NCBI RefSeq assembly: GCF_004366075.1
Contig: NZ_SODU01000005.1
Location: 62,001-126,000, forward strand
Direction: 5' to 3'
Source of the DNA: Kribbella pratensis
GTDB taxonomy: Bacteria; Actinomycetota; Actinomycetes; Propionibacteriales; Kribbellaceae
DNA length: 64,000 nt
This document shows positions 18,113 through 26,024 of this stretch, piece by piece. The notes beneath the pieces are model-generated. The model worked only from the letters and a program-made list of their open reading frames with translations, was not told the DNA's origin and did no database searches. Position 1 is the stretch's first letter. Each line of letters starts with the position of its first letter. A program made the translations under genes and the position numbers.

Positions 18113-18931
18113 TCAGGCGCCGACCTCGAAGCGGGCGAACCGCTTCACGGTGACACCGGCGGCGTCGAGCACGGCCTTCACGGTCTTCTTGTTCTCCGTG
18201 ACCGACGGCTGCTCGAGCAGCACGACGTCCTTGAAGAAGCCGTTGACCCGGCCCTCGACGATCTTCGGCAGGGCGCCTTCCGGCTTGCCCTCCTCGCGCG
18301 CGGTGGCCTCGGCGATCCGCTTCTCGTTCTCGACCGTCTCGGCCGGGACCTCGTCGCGGGTGGTGTACAGCGGGCGCATCGCGGCGGCCTGCATGGCGGC
18401 GCCACGGGCAGCCTCCACGTCGTCGCCCTCGAACTCGACCAGTACGCCGACCTGGGCCGGCAGATCCGCGGCGCGCTTGTGCATGTACGCCGTGACCTTG
18501 CCGTCGAAGACGGCGACCCGGCCGAGCTCCAGCTTCTCGCCGATGACCGCGGCCAGCGCCTCGATGTTCTCGGCGACCGACTTGCCGTCGGTCAGCTTCT
18601 CGTTGAGCAGGCCCTCGACGTCGCCGACCTTGCTCGCCGAGGCGTGCGCGACGATGTCGGCGGCCAACTGCTGGAACTGCTCGTTCTTGGCGACGAAGTC
18701 GGTCTCGCAGTTCAGCTGGACCAGAGCGTTCTCCGCCGCGGCCACGAGGCCGTTGGTGGCGGACCGCTCGGCGCCGCGCTTGGCTGCCTTGGCCGCGCCG
18801 TGGATGCGCAGCTCCTCGATCGCCTTCTCGAAGTCGCCGTCGGTGGTCTCGAGCGCCTTCTTCGCGTCCATCATGCCCGCGCCGGTGGCGTCGCGGAGCT
18901 TCTTCACGTCAGCGGCGGTGTAGTTCGCCAT
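18113..18931 (-). CDS. tsf: Elongation factor Ts
   Basis: A 272-residue guanine nucleotide exchange factor for EF-Tu. The N-terminal UBA-like module ([20 protein letters not shown]) and the [11 protein letters not shown] motif contacting EF-Tu are intact. The coiled-coil/dimerisation half follows. It lies 145 bp downstream of rpsB, with a hairpin between them. Confidence 0.97.
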   Translation of the reverse strand: MANYTAADVKKLRDATGAGMMDAKKALETTDGDFEKAIEELRIHGAAKAAKRGAERSATNGLVAAAENALVQLNCETDFVAKNEQFQQLAADIVAHASASKVGDVEGLLNEKLTDGKSVAENIEALAAVIGEKLELGRVAVFDGKVTAYMHKRAADLPAQVGVLVEFEGDDVEAARGAAMQAAAMRPLYTTRDEVPAETVENEKRIAEATAREEGKPEGALPKIVEGRVNGFFKDVVLLEQPSVTENKKTVKAVLDAAGVTVKRFARFEVGA

Positions 18932-19039
18932 TCCTCGATCTCTCGTCTTGTCGATGCGTCAGCTAGTGGGACTCGGGCGGTCCGCCGGCCCTTGACCGGG
19001 CGGTACCCGGTGACGGACCGGCGAATGCGGTCCGGCGAC

Positions 19040-19065
19040 GGCCGCTCGGCGTGAACCGAGCGGCC
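19040..19065 (-). terminator. rpsB-tsf intergenic hairpin (attenuator candidate)
   Basis: A perfect 10-bp stem GGCCGCTCGG/CCGAGCGGCC has a 6-nt loop and no U-tract. It lies 12 nt past the rpsB stop on the minus strand. It probably tunes read-through from rpsB into tsf or protects the upstream mRNA end. Confidence 0.55.
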
Positions 19066-19076
19066 CCGCAGGCAAC

Positions 19077-20078
19077 TCAGGCCTCGTCGGACTTCTCGGA
19101 AGCCTCGGCCGGGTCGACCGGGACAACCGGGGTGTCGTCGGCCTTGGCGACGGTCTCCGCGACCGCACCGGACTCGGCGACCGGCGGCTGCTCGGCCACA
19201 GCGTCCGTGGCCTCCGCAGCGGCAACGGCCTCGGCGGTCTCCGTCGTGGCAGCCTCCGTCTTGGCAGCCTCCGTCTTGGCAGCTTCCGTCTTGGCAGTGC
19301 CGTTCTGGCTCTCCAGCAGCTCGCGCTCCCAGGCGGCCATCGGCTCTTCCTGGCCCAGCTCCTCGCCGGCGGCGGCGGAGCCCTGGCCGGAGCGGCCCAT
19401 CAGGCCGTCGGCGACAGCGTCGGCGACGACCCGCGTGAGCAGGCCGACCGAGCGGATCGCGTCGTCGTTCCCCGGAATCGGGTAGTCGACCTCGTCCGGG
19501 TCGCAGTTGGTGTCCAGGATGCCGATGATCGGCAGCTTCAGCTTGCGCGCCTCGTCGACGGCGAGGTGCTCCTTCTTGGTGTCCACGATCCACACGGCGG
19601 CCGGAACCCGGGCCATGTCGCGGATACCGCCGAGGGTCTTGAGCAGCTTGTCGTGCTCGCGACGCTTCTGCAGCAGCTCCTTCTTGGTGACACCGGAGGC
19701 GGCGACGTCGTCGAAGTCGATGAGCTCGAGCTCCTTGAGCCGCTGCAGCCGCTTGTTCACCGTCTGGAAGTTGGTCAGCATGCCGCCCAGCCAGCGCTGG
19801 TTCACGTACGGCATCCCGACGCGGGTCGCCTGCTCGGCGATCGCTTCCTGGGCCTGCTTCTTGGTGCCGACGAACAGGATCGCCCCGCCCGACGCCACGG
19901 TGCTGCGCACGAACTCGTACGCGCGGTCGATGTAGGACAGCGACTGCTGCAGGTCGATGATGTAGATGCCGTTGCGCTCGGTGAGGATGTAGCGCTTCAT
20001 CTTGGGGTTCCAGCGCCGGGTCTGGTGCCCGAAGTGCACGCCGCTCTCGAGCAGCTGCTTCATGGTCACGACGGCCAC
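19077..20078 (-). CDS. rpsB: 30S ribosomal protein S2 with long acidic/alanine-rich tail
   Basis: A 333-residue S2 protein. The first ~240 residues are canonical ([78 protein letters not shown]). The last ~90 residues are a low-complexity Ala/Glu/Thr/Lys/Val tail that includes tandem KTEAA units encoded by 15-bp repeats. AAGGAGA precedes GTG 20078. It leads the rpsB-tsf unit and has a structured leader. Confidence 0.97.
   Translation of the reverse strand: MAVVTMKQLLESGVHFGHQTRRWNPKMKRYILTERNGIYIIDLQQSLSYIDRAYEFVRSTVASGGAILFVGTKKQAQEAIAEQATRVGMPYVNQRWLGGMLTNFQTVNKRLQRLKELELIDFDDVAASGVTKKELLQKRREHDKLLKTLGGIRDMARVPAAVWIVDTKKEHLAVDEARKLKLPIIGILDTNCDPDEVDYPIPGNDDAIRSVGLLTRVVADAVADGLMGRSGQGSAAAGEELGQEEPMAAWERELLESQNGTAKTEAAKTEAAKTEAATTETAEAVAAAEATDAVAEQPPVAESGAVAETVAKADDTPVVPVDPAEASEKSDEA
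19246..19290. repeat. 15-bp tandem repeat inside rpsB
   Basis: Three consecutive copies of a 15-bp unit (ttggcagcctccgtc, with one or two changes in two copies) encode KTEAA repeats on the minus strand, in the S2 C-terminal tail. Confidence 0.85.
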
Positions 20079-20094
20079 GAGGTCTCCTTATTGC

Positions 20095-20205
20095 GACCCG
20101 GATTGCTCCGGGTCTACTCGGTTGTCTCGCCACTGACCGGATGATCCGTGGCTCCTGATGCCCGTCGCGCGAATCCACCCGGATCGCTCCGGGACCGTCG
20201 GATTC
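20095..20205 (-). promoter_or_regulatory. rpsB: Structured rpsB leader (two related hairpins)
   Basis: Two hairpins share the loop-stem motif CCGGAGC-A-TCCGG on the minus strand. One pairs GACCCGG/CCGGGTC (20095-20114) just before the rpsB SD. The other is nested, CCCGGA/TCCGGG inside GAATCC/GGATTC (20171-20205). Such paired hairpins fit an S2-responsive autoregulatory leader; that role is inferred. Confidence 0.5.
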
Positions 20206-20360
20206 GACGCTCTTGTGCGGGCATGCGTAGTCGCCCCACCTAGGTGTGGCGCCACCGGAAGTGTACGGGACCACCCACGCCCAACGCGAACCGGGTCAGG
20301 TTGTCCACAAATCCCGGATCGCCGGTCCGCAGCCACCCCGAAACCGGCATCTTCCCTGGC

Positions 20361-20984
20361 ATGAACCTCGCCCTGCTCCCCCTCGCCGCCCCGCCCCCGC
20401 CACCCACACCCAGCCCACCTCCGCACGCCGTCGCGGCCTGGCCGCTCCAACCCCGCCCGGAGATCGTGCGCGGCTTCGAGCTACCCGCGAAACCCTGGCT
20501 CCCCGGCCATCGCGGGGTCGACCTCGCCGGCCGCCCCGGCCAACCCGTCCTCGCAGCCACCGCCGGCACGATCACGTACGCCGGTGCACTAGCCGGGCGC
20601 GGCGTCGTCACGATCGCCATCGGTCCTCGCCGTACGACGTACGAACCCGTCGTCCCCGCGGTGTCGGTCGGAGTCACCGTCAAGACCGGCACCGTCATCG
20701 GCCGCCTGTCCGCCGCGGGCTCGCACTGCGTGCCCAGATCCTGCCTGCACTGGGGCCTGCTCCAGGGCAAGCAGTACGTCAATCCCCTGACCCTGCTCCC
20801 CAACCGCCCCGTCCGCCTACTCCCGCTCGCCGAGAGACCGGCCCAACCGGCCGCGGCAGCGCCCCGCGCCGTCTCGCCTGCACCTGAAAGCCCACCGAAC
20901 CACAACCAGCGCGCGGCCAAGCTCGTCATCGCCGCGGCCGCCGCCCTGGCACTCACCGCCGGCGTGCTGATCAGGCGCGGATGA
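20361..20984 (+). CDS. M23-family (LytM-like) metallopeptidase domain protein
   Basis: A 207-residue protein with a Pro-rich N-terminal stretch, an M23 domain and a C-terminal hydrophobic segment (LVIAAAAALALTAGVLI) ending in RRG. HRGVDLAG gives the HxxxD zinc motif and LHWGLL the HxH-like second site (only one His, so reduced). ATAGTITYAGALAGRGVVTI is the core beta sheet. The N-terminus is short and not a classical signal peptide; the C-terminal helix may anchor it. CATCTT lies 7 nt before ATG 20361 and no SD is seen. It is divergent from rpsB. Confidence 0.78.
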   Translation: MNLALLPLAAPPPPPTPSPPPHAVAAWPLQPRPEIVRGFELPAKPWLPGHRGVDLAGRPGQPVLAATAGTITYAGALAGRGVVTIAIGPRRTTYEPVVPAVSVGVTVKTGTVIGRLSAAGSHCVPRSCLHWGLLQGKQYVNPLTLLPNRPVRLLPLAERPAQPAAAAPRAVSPAPESPPNHNQRAAKLVIAAAAALALTAGVLIRRG

Positions 20985-20987
20985 ACC

Positions 20988-21386
20988 TCACGCGTGCGGC
21001 AGGTTCAGCTGCCAGGACACCCCGTACCGGTCGTTGACCCACCCGAACTTCTTGCTGAACCCGTAGTCACCCAGCGGCATCAGCGCTCCCCCGCCCTCGA
21101 CCAGCGCGCCGTACAGCCGGTCCAATTCCGCCTCGTCCGCACAGTCCACGAACAACGACATCGAAGGAGTGAAGGTGAAGCCATGATGCTGATAGCTGTC
21201 GCTGCACATGAACTGCTGCCCGGCCAACCGGAAGACGGCCACCATCACAGACCCTTCGGGCCCCGGCCCTTCGGCGCCGTACTTGACCATCGACACGATC
21301 TCCGCGTCCTCGAACAGCGACAGGTAGAAGGTCATCGCCTTCTCCGCGCCGCCCTCGAACATGAGGAACGTCTTGATCTGCTGCAT
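20988..21386 (-). CDS. VOC family protein (PhnB/DGPF-type)
   Basis: A 132-residue single-domain glyoxalase-fold protein. QIKTFLMFEGGAEKAMTFYLSLF, the lead of PhnB-like proteins, and VMVAVFRLAGQQFMCSD are visible. DYGFSKKFGWVNDRYGVSWQL is the closing beta strand pair. Members of this group are often annotated as 3-demethylubiquinone-9 methyltransferase-like, but their chemistry is unproven. AGGAG precedes ATG 21386. A 30-bp palindrome just upstream probably carries its operator. Confidence 0.85.
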   Translation of the reverse strand: MQQIKTFLMFEGGAEKAMTFYLSLFEDAEIVSMVKYGAEGPGPEGSVMVAVFRLAGQQFMCSDSYQHHGFTFTPSMSLFVDCADEAELDRLYGALVEGGGALMPLGDYGFSKKFGWVNDRYGVSWQLNLPHA

Positions 21387-21398
21387 CGCCCATCTCCT

Positions 21399-21428
21399 AC
21401 AGTCGCGGCTTATATAAGCCACGACTGT
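21399..21428. promoter_or_regulatory. 30-bp palindrome between Rrf2 and VOC genes
   Basis: Arms acagtcgcggcttat and ataagccacgactgt differ at one pair and meet at TTATATAA. It fills most of the 51-bp gap between the Rrf2 stop and the VOC start. It is AT-rich at the centre, so it can hold a -10. It is a probable operator. Confidence 0.8.
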
Positions 21429-21437
21429 AACATGCGG

Positions 21438-21917
21438 TCAGCTGCCGGGGACCCGGGCCTGCCAGGCGTCCTCGTCCTTCGAGCGGCGCTCGACGCCGGC
21501 CGGGAGCTTGTTCTTGGCGAGATCGATCAGCGTGGTGTTCTCGAGCACGTCCCGCAGGCTCGCCCGAGCGGCGATCCAGACCCGCTGCAGGACGACCGCG
21601 TGCTCGTTGTACGTGACGCTCTCCGGCCGGACGCCCGAGATGCTCACGATCGGGCCGTCGACCGCGCGCATCACGTCGGCGACGGAGATCTCGTTGGGGT
21701 CGACGGCCAGCCGCCAGCCGCCCGACTGCCCGCGCTGGCTGGACAGGACGCCGGCTCGCCGCAGATCGGCCAGGATGCCCTGCAAGAACCCGTGCGGGAT
21801 GCCCTGCGCCCGACTCAGCTCCTCGGCCGACACCACCGCCGCATCGCCGGCCACCCACCGCTGGGTGATCTCGATCAGAGCTCGCAACGCATAGTCAGAC
21901 TTCGCCGAAACCCGCAT
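21438..21917 (-). CDS. Rrf2 family transcriptional regulator lacking cysteines
   Basis: A 159-residue Rrf2 winged-helix protein. VSAKSDYALRALIEI is the family N-terminus, SAEELSRAQGIPHGFLQGILADLRRAGVLSSQRGQSGGW the DNA-binding block and ISVADVMRAVDGPI the wing/linker. Iron-sulphur Rrf2 proteins (IscR, NsrR) have three Cys near residues 90-110; I see no Cys in the whole sequence, so it cannot bind a cluster that way. CAGACT lies 7 nt before ATG 21917. It is immediately upstream of the palindrome and VOC gene. Confidence 0.88.
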   Translation of the reverse strand: MRVSAKSDYALRALIEITQRWVAGDAAVVSAEELSRAQGIPHGFLQGILADLRRAGVLSSQRGQSGGWRLAVDPNEISVADVMRAVDGPIVSISGVRPESVTYNEHAVVLQRVWIAARASLRDVLENTTLIDLAKNKLPAGVERRSKDEDAWQARVPGS

Positions 21918-21980
21918 GTCCCGCAGTCTGCCGCATCCCGGCGCCCACGCGCCGCATCCCCGGGCCATGTCATGCCTGGG

Positions 21981-22922
21981 TCACGCCCTGGGGTGCGCCT
22001 GCTGATAGGCCTGGCGGAGACGATCCGTGGAGACGTGCGTGTAGATCTGGGTGGTCGCGAGCGACGCGTGCCCGAGGAGCTCCTGCACGCTGCGGAGGTC
22101 CGCGCCGCCCTCCAGCAAATGCGTGGCCGCCGTGTGGCGCAGACCGTGTGGCGCGAGATCCGGTGCGTCGACGACCGCGATCCGCTCGTGCACCATCCGC
22201 CGTACCGTCCGCTGATCGATCCGGCCGCCCCGCGCCCCGAGAAAGGCCGCCGGCCCGCTCCCCTCACGCGCCAGCTTCGGCCGGGCCTCGACCAGCCACC
22301 GTTCGAGCGCCTGCCCGGCCGGCACGCCGTACGGGACCGACCGCTCCTTCCGCCCTTTGCCGAAGACCCGCACGACGCGGCGCGAGTCGTCCACGTCGTC
22401 TACGTCGAGGGCACACAGCTCGCCGACGCGGATACCCGTTGCATAGAGCAACTCCATGATCGCGAGATCGCGCAGCCCGACGGGACTGCCGTCGTCCGCG
22501 GCAACCGCTGCAGCGTCGAGCACCGCGCGGGTATCAGCCTGACCGAGCACCCCAGGAAGAGTCTTGTGCGCCTTGGGACTGGCCAGCAACGCTCCAGGAT
22601 CGGTACCGATCCGCCCGGTCCGCTGCGCCCAGGCCGTGAACACCCTTGCGGCCGTCGCCCGGCGAGCCATCGTGCTGCGGGATTTCCCGAGACTTTGCTG
22701 TTTCGCCAACCACGAGCGCAGGCTCCGGATATCCAACTGCCCGAGATCATCGTGACCAAGCCGAATCAAATGTTCGAGTAAATCCGCGACATCTCCGATG
22801 TAGGCTCTGACCGAGTGAGTGCTGAGGTCTCTTTCCGCCGTCAGATGCCTTTCGTAGTCAGCCAGTAACACAGCGAAACCCTCCGGCCAGGAACGGTTTC
22901 CGGTGACTTCGTCCGGCGTCAT
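21981..22922 (-). CDS. xerC: Tyrosine recombinase XerC
   Basis: A 313-residue site-specific recombinase that, with XerD, resolves chromosome dimers at dif. The N-terminal SAM-like DNA-binding domain (DYERHLTAERDLSTHSVRAY) is followed by the catalytic domain: Arg in ATGIRVGEL, Lys in GKGRKERSVP, HxxR in HGLRHTAATHLLEGG, His in LGHASLATTQIYTHV and the nucleophile Tyr in the same block. In many actinobacteria xerC lies beside dprA; here about 3 kb of other genes intervenes. The frame is open upstream, but ATG 22922 gives the family N-terminus. Confidence 0.93.
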   Translation of the reverse strand: MTPDEVTGNRSWPEGFAVLLADYERHLTAERDLSTHSVRAYIGDVADLLEHLIRLGHDDLGQLDIRSLRSWLAKQQSLGKSRSTMARRATAARVFTAWAQRTGRIGTDPGALLASPKAHKTLPGVLGQADTRAVLDAAAVAADDGSPVGLRDLAIMELLYATGIRVGELCALDVDDVDDSRRVVRVFGKGRKERSVPYGVPAGQALERWLVEARPKLAREGSGPAAFLGARGGRIDQRTVRRMVHERIAVVDAPDLAPHGLRHTAATHLLEGGADLRSVQELLGHASLATTQIYTHVSTDRLRQAYQQAHPRA

Positions 22923-23058
22923 ACCTCGACGATGCGTGAGGTGGCCCGGCATCGCAAGCCACCGCGCGGAGACCGACGAGAGGAGGGCTGGTCGATATCC
23001 CGACGGTCGACTACTGTTCGGCCCGATTGCCCTAGTAGCAACGGAGGCACCCCTGACC

Positions 23059-24693
23059 ATGGCCCCCTCAGCGAACGGACAGACCGTAGGCCGGCGCCTG
23101 CCGGTCGAGTCGGCGTTCACTCGAGTCGAGGACGCGCGGCACCGTCTGCCGCGTTTGTTCGGTCGTCGCGACCTGGTTGTACTCGGCCTGGGCGTGATGA
23201 TCGGCTCCGGCATTTTCAGCATCAGCGGCGTTCAGGCGGCAAATGTCGCCGGACCGGCAGTGATCCTGTCGTTCGTCATCGCCGCGATCGTCTGTCTGCT
23301 GGCCGCGGCCTGTTACGCCGAACTGTCGTCCACCATCCCGGTTTCCGGTAGCGCGTACACGTTCAGTTACGTCACCTTCGGCGAAGCGTGGGCGTGGCTG
23401 GTCGGCTGGGCGCTCGTGCTCGAACTCGTCACCGCGGCGGCGATCGTCGCCCGGGTCTGGTCGGCGTACTTCCTGGCCACGCTGGACGGCTTCGGAGTGA
23501 CGCTGCCCGCCGGAGTGGCCCAGTTCTTCGGCCCCGAGGCCAAGTTGAACCTGGTGGCCCCGCTGCTGCTGCTGATCCTGACCGCGCTGATCGTGACCGG
23601 CACCAAGCTCTCCTCCCGCGTGCTGACCGTCGTCGTGATCGCGAAGGTCGCGGTGATCCTGCTGGTGGTGATCGTCGGCGCCGCGCACATCAACATGGAC
23701 AACTACCACCCGTTCGTCCCGCCGGCCCGGGCCGCGCCCGCGACCGCGAGCCCGACGTTGCTGGGCTGGATCCTGGACTCGTCGTTCGGCTCGTTCGGGA
23801 CGATGGGCATCTTCACGGCCGCGAGCACGATCGTGTTCGCCTACATCGGCTTCGACCTGATCGCGACCGCGTCCGAGGACGCCCGCAGCCCGCGCAAGAC
23901 CGTCCCGCAGGGCATGCTGCTCGGCGTCGGCGCGGTGACGATTCTCTACATCGCGATGGCAGTCGTGCTGGTCGGCATGCGCCCGTACGGCCAACTGGGC
24001 GGCGGGGCACCGGTCTCCGAAGCGCTGGCCGCGGTCGGGGTCGGGTGGGCCGCGAAGGTGGTCAACCTCGGTGCTCTGCTCGCGTTGATGACGGTGATCA
24101 TGGTGGTCCTCATCGCGCAGAGCCGGGTGCTGTTCAACATGGGCCGAGACGGCCTGCTCCCGAAGAGCCTCGGCCGCGTCAGCCGCGTGTACTCCTCCCC
24201 CGCCCGCGCCGCAGCCGCCGCGGGCGTCGCCGCCCTGGCCCTCACGCTCTACCCGAAGGTCCTGGAGCTCGAGGAACTGCTCGTCATCGGAGCCCTGTTC
24301 TGCTTCGCGTTCTGCGCGATCGGCGTCCTCACCCTGCGCCGCTCCGAGCCCAACCTGGAGCGCGGCTTCCGGGTGCCGATGGTCCCGCTGATCCCGCTGC
24401 TGTCACTGGCCGCCACGGTCTGGCTGATGCTCAACCTGAAGACGAGCACCTGGACCAAGTTCGGCATCTGGATGGTCATCGGTATCGCGATCTACGGCCT
24501 TTACGGCCGCTGGCACAGCCGCCTCGCCAACGAGGACAGCTGGGACTTCGACCTCGGCGACACCGACCCGGGCACCGGCGGCCTCCAAGCCATCCGTCCC
24601 GACCACGACCGCCCCACCGAACTCCGCGCCATCCGCACCCCACCCCCACAACAACCCCAAAAACCCACCCGCGGCAAACACATGCGCAGCTAG
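23059..24693 (+). CDS. APC-superfamily amino-acid permease
   Basis: A 544-residue membrane transporter with about 12 hydrophobic segments. The consensus GLGVMIGSGIFSISG is the first-helix substrate site. FAYIGFDLIATASEDARSPRKTVPQG is the helix 6/loop motif of cationic-amino-acid (CAT/YfnA-like) permeases. The C-terminal ~60 residues are hydrophilic and Pro-rich (PPPQQPQKPTRGKH). A TACTGT box near 23009 may be its -10, and CGGAGG lies rather far (about 12 nt) before ATG 23059. It is divergent from xerC. Confidence 0.88.
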   Translation: MAPSANGQTVGRRLPVESAFTRVEDARHRLPRLFGRRDLVVLGLGVMIGSGIFSISGVQAANVAGPAVILSFVIAAIVCLLAAACYAELSSTIPVSGSAYTFSYVTFGEAWAWLVGWALVLELVTAAAIVARVWSAYFLATLDGFGVTLPAGVAQFFGPEAKLNLVAPLLLLILTALIVTGTKLSSRVLTVVVIAKVAVILLVVIVGAAHINMDNYHPFVPPARAAPATASPTLLGWILDSSFGSFGTMGIFTAASTIVFAYIGFDLIATASEDARSPRKTVPQGMLLGVGAVTILYIAMAVVLVGMRPYGQLGGGAPVSEALAAVGVGWAAKVVNLGALLALMTVIMVVLIAQSRVLFNMGRDGLLPKSLGRVSRVYSSPARAAAAAGVAALALTLYPKVLELEELLVIGALFCFAFCAIGVLTLRRSEPNLERGFRVPMVPLIPLLSLAATVWLMLNLKTSTWTKFGIWMVIGIAIYGLYGRWHSRLANEDSWDFDLGDTDPGTGGLQAIRPDHDRPTELRAIRTPPPQQPQKPTRGKHMRS

Positions 24694-24926
24694 CAGGACT
24701 TCGTTCTCCCTGGGCCGCCTCGCGTGGCTCGGCAAGGTTGCGCTCGCGGGCACGTTCGCGGCGGCGCTAGGTGCGTTTGCTCGCACCCGCCGGCTGTCTG
24801 CGCCTGGGGCGGGGATAGCGCCCTGGACCAGGAAAGGCCACTGGTAGGAGTCAGCCGGGCCCCGAACGGCCGTCGTTCGGCGAGCCGACCAGGCCCTGCC
24901 GGCCGCTGACCTTTTACGTTTGTCAG
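24694..24926. other. 233-bp gap without a recognisable gene
   Basis: This gap lies between the permease stop and the DUF2200 start. Short open frames exist on both strands but none resembles a protein I know, and codon bias is irregular. CCGAAC/GTTCGG complementary blocks near 24862-24881 can form a small hairpin. Nothing further is evident. Confidence 0.5.
24915..24920 (+). promoter_or_regulatory. Candidate leaderless -10 element for the DUF2200 gene
   Basis: TACGTT lies 6 nt before ATG 24927, with no SD. Confidence 0.5.
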
Positions 24927-25268
24927 ATGAGCCGAATCTTCACCGCCACTTTCGCGTCTGTGTATCCGCTGTATGTGACCAAGGTCGAAAAGAAGGGACG
25001 CACCAAGGCCGAACTCGATCAGGTCATCGAGTGGCTGACCGGTTTCGGCCCGGCAGCGTTGAAGGATCACCTGGAGGCGGGCACGACCTTCGAGGACTTC
25101 TTCGCCGACGCAGAACTCAATCCACGCGCATCGTCGATCACCGGAGTCATCTGCGGCGTACGCGTCGAACACATCGAAGATCCCCTGATGCAGAAGATCC
25201 GCTATCTCGACAAACTGGTCGACGAACTGGCCAAGGGCAAGCCAATGGAAAAAATCCTGCGCCCGTAG
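24927..25268 (+). CDS. DUF2200 domain protein
   Basis: A 113-residue small cytoplasmic protein matching the DUF2200 pattern: [20 protein letters not shown], then [60 protein letters not shown]. The family has no established function. It is a single gene, probably transcribed leaderless, and convergent with the VOC gene 22 bp downstream. Confidence 0.85.
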   Translation: MSRIFTATFASVYPLYVTKVEKKGRTKAELDQVIEWLTGFGPAALKDHLEAGTTFEDFFADAELNPRASSITGVICGVRVEHIEDPLMQKIRYLDKLVDELAKGKPMEKILRP

Positions 25269-25290
25269 CCGCACCGCCGGCCCCGCCACC

Positions 25291-25929
25291 TCATCGGCTC
25301 GTCAGATCGCCATCGACCGTTGCCGGCATGGGCTCCCAGACGAATCCGTCCGGGTCGACGAAGTTGCCCGCGTCCCCGCTCAGTGCGATCCGGTGCGACC
25401 CGTTGCCGTCGACCGGTACGCCGGCGTCCTTCGCCAGGGCCCTCCGCCCGTACAGTCCCAGCTTGATGGGCCCCGTGGTGGCGAACTCGACGTACTTGCG
25501 CCCGAAGCTCCTCGCCACGGCCAACCCGTGGTCCACGTAGAATTTCTTGCTCACGGCAACATCGGCGCAGCCGAGCAGCAGTACGACGGAGTCGATCGCT
25601 CGTGTCGCCGGACCGGTGTCCTTCTTCGCCGAGGTGGCCACCTTCCAGATCGTGCCGTCGGGCGACTCGACGACGCCGCCGTACCCCCAGAGCAACTTGG
25701 TCACCGGCTTCACCACCGTCGCACCGGCAGCCACCGCCGTCTCGAAGAGGCTGCTCACCGTACTCGGCTGGGCCACCGTCAACGACAACGTGAAGTCACG
25801 AAAACCAGTCGTTTCCGCGCTCGACTCACGCACCCTTACCTGCCCACTCAGCCCGAAGGCATCCGTGAGAAACCGCTCTGCCGACGAACGGTCAGCCACT
25901 TCCAGAACCACACTGTGAAGAGTTGTCAT
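25291..25929 (-). CDS. VOC family protein with two glyoxalase-like domains
   Basis: A 212-residue protein with tandem VOC modules. The first starts LHSVVLEVADRSSAERFLTDAFG and closes with VVESPDGTIWKVAT. The second starts AIDSVVLLLGCADVAVSKKFYVDHG and closes with FVDPDGFVWEPM. Two domains in one chain form one complete metal site in this superfamily. No enzyme class can be assigned. TAGGTT (25941-25936) lies 6 nt before the ATG, suggesting a leaderless mRNA; GGAG only 3 nt away is too close for a normal SD. Confidence 0.85.
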   Translation of the reverse strand: MTTLHSVVLEVADRSSAERFLTDAFGLSGQVRVRESSAETTGFRDFTLSLTVAQPSTVSSLFETAVAAGATVVKPVTKLLWGYGGVVESPDGTIWKVATSAKKDTGPATRAIDSVVLLLGCADVAVSKKFYVDHGLAVARSFGRKYVEFATTGPIKLGLYGRRALAKDAGVPVDGNGSHRIALSGDAGNFVDPDGFVWEPMPATVDGDLTSR

Positions 25930-26024
25930 GTCTCCAACCTAGGTAGCCAGGCTGCGGCTTGCTTCTCGATTCCTGACCAACTCCGGACGGCTGAAGGTGG
26001 TTCGTTGTGTTGGGCCCGTGGTTG

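Noticed and set aside
24690-25289. A 199-codon minus-strand gene opposite DUF2200
   Set aside because: It is antisense to the recognisable DUF2200 gene and has no motif of its own.
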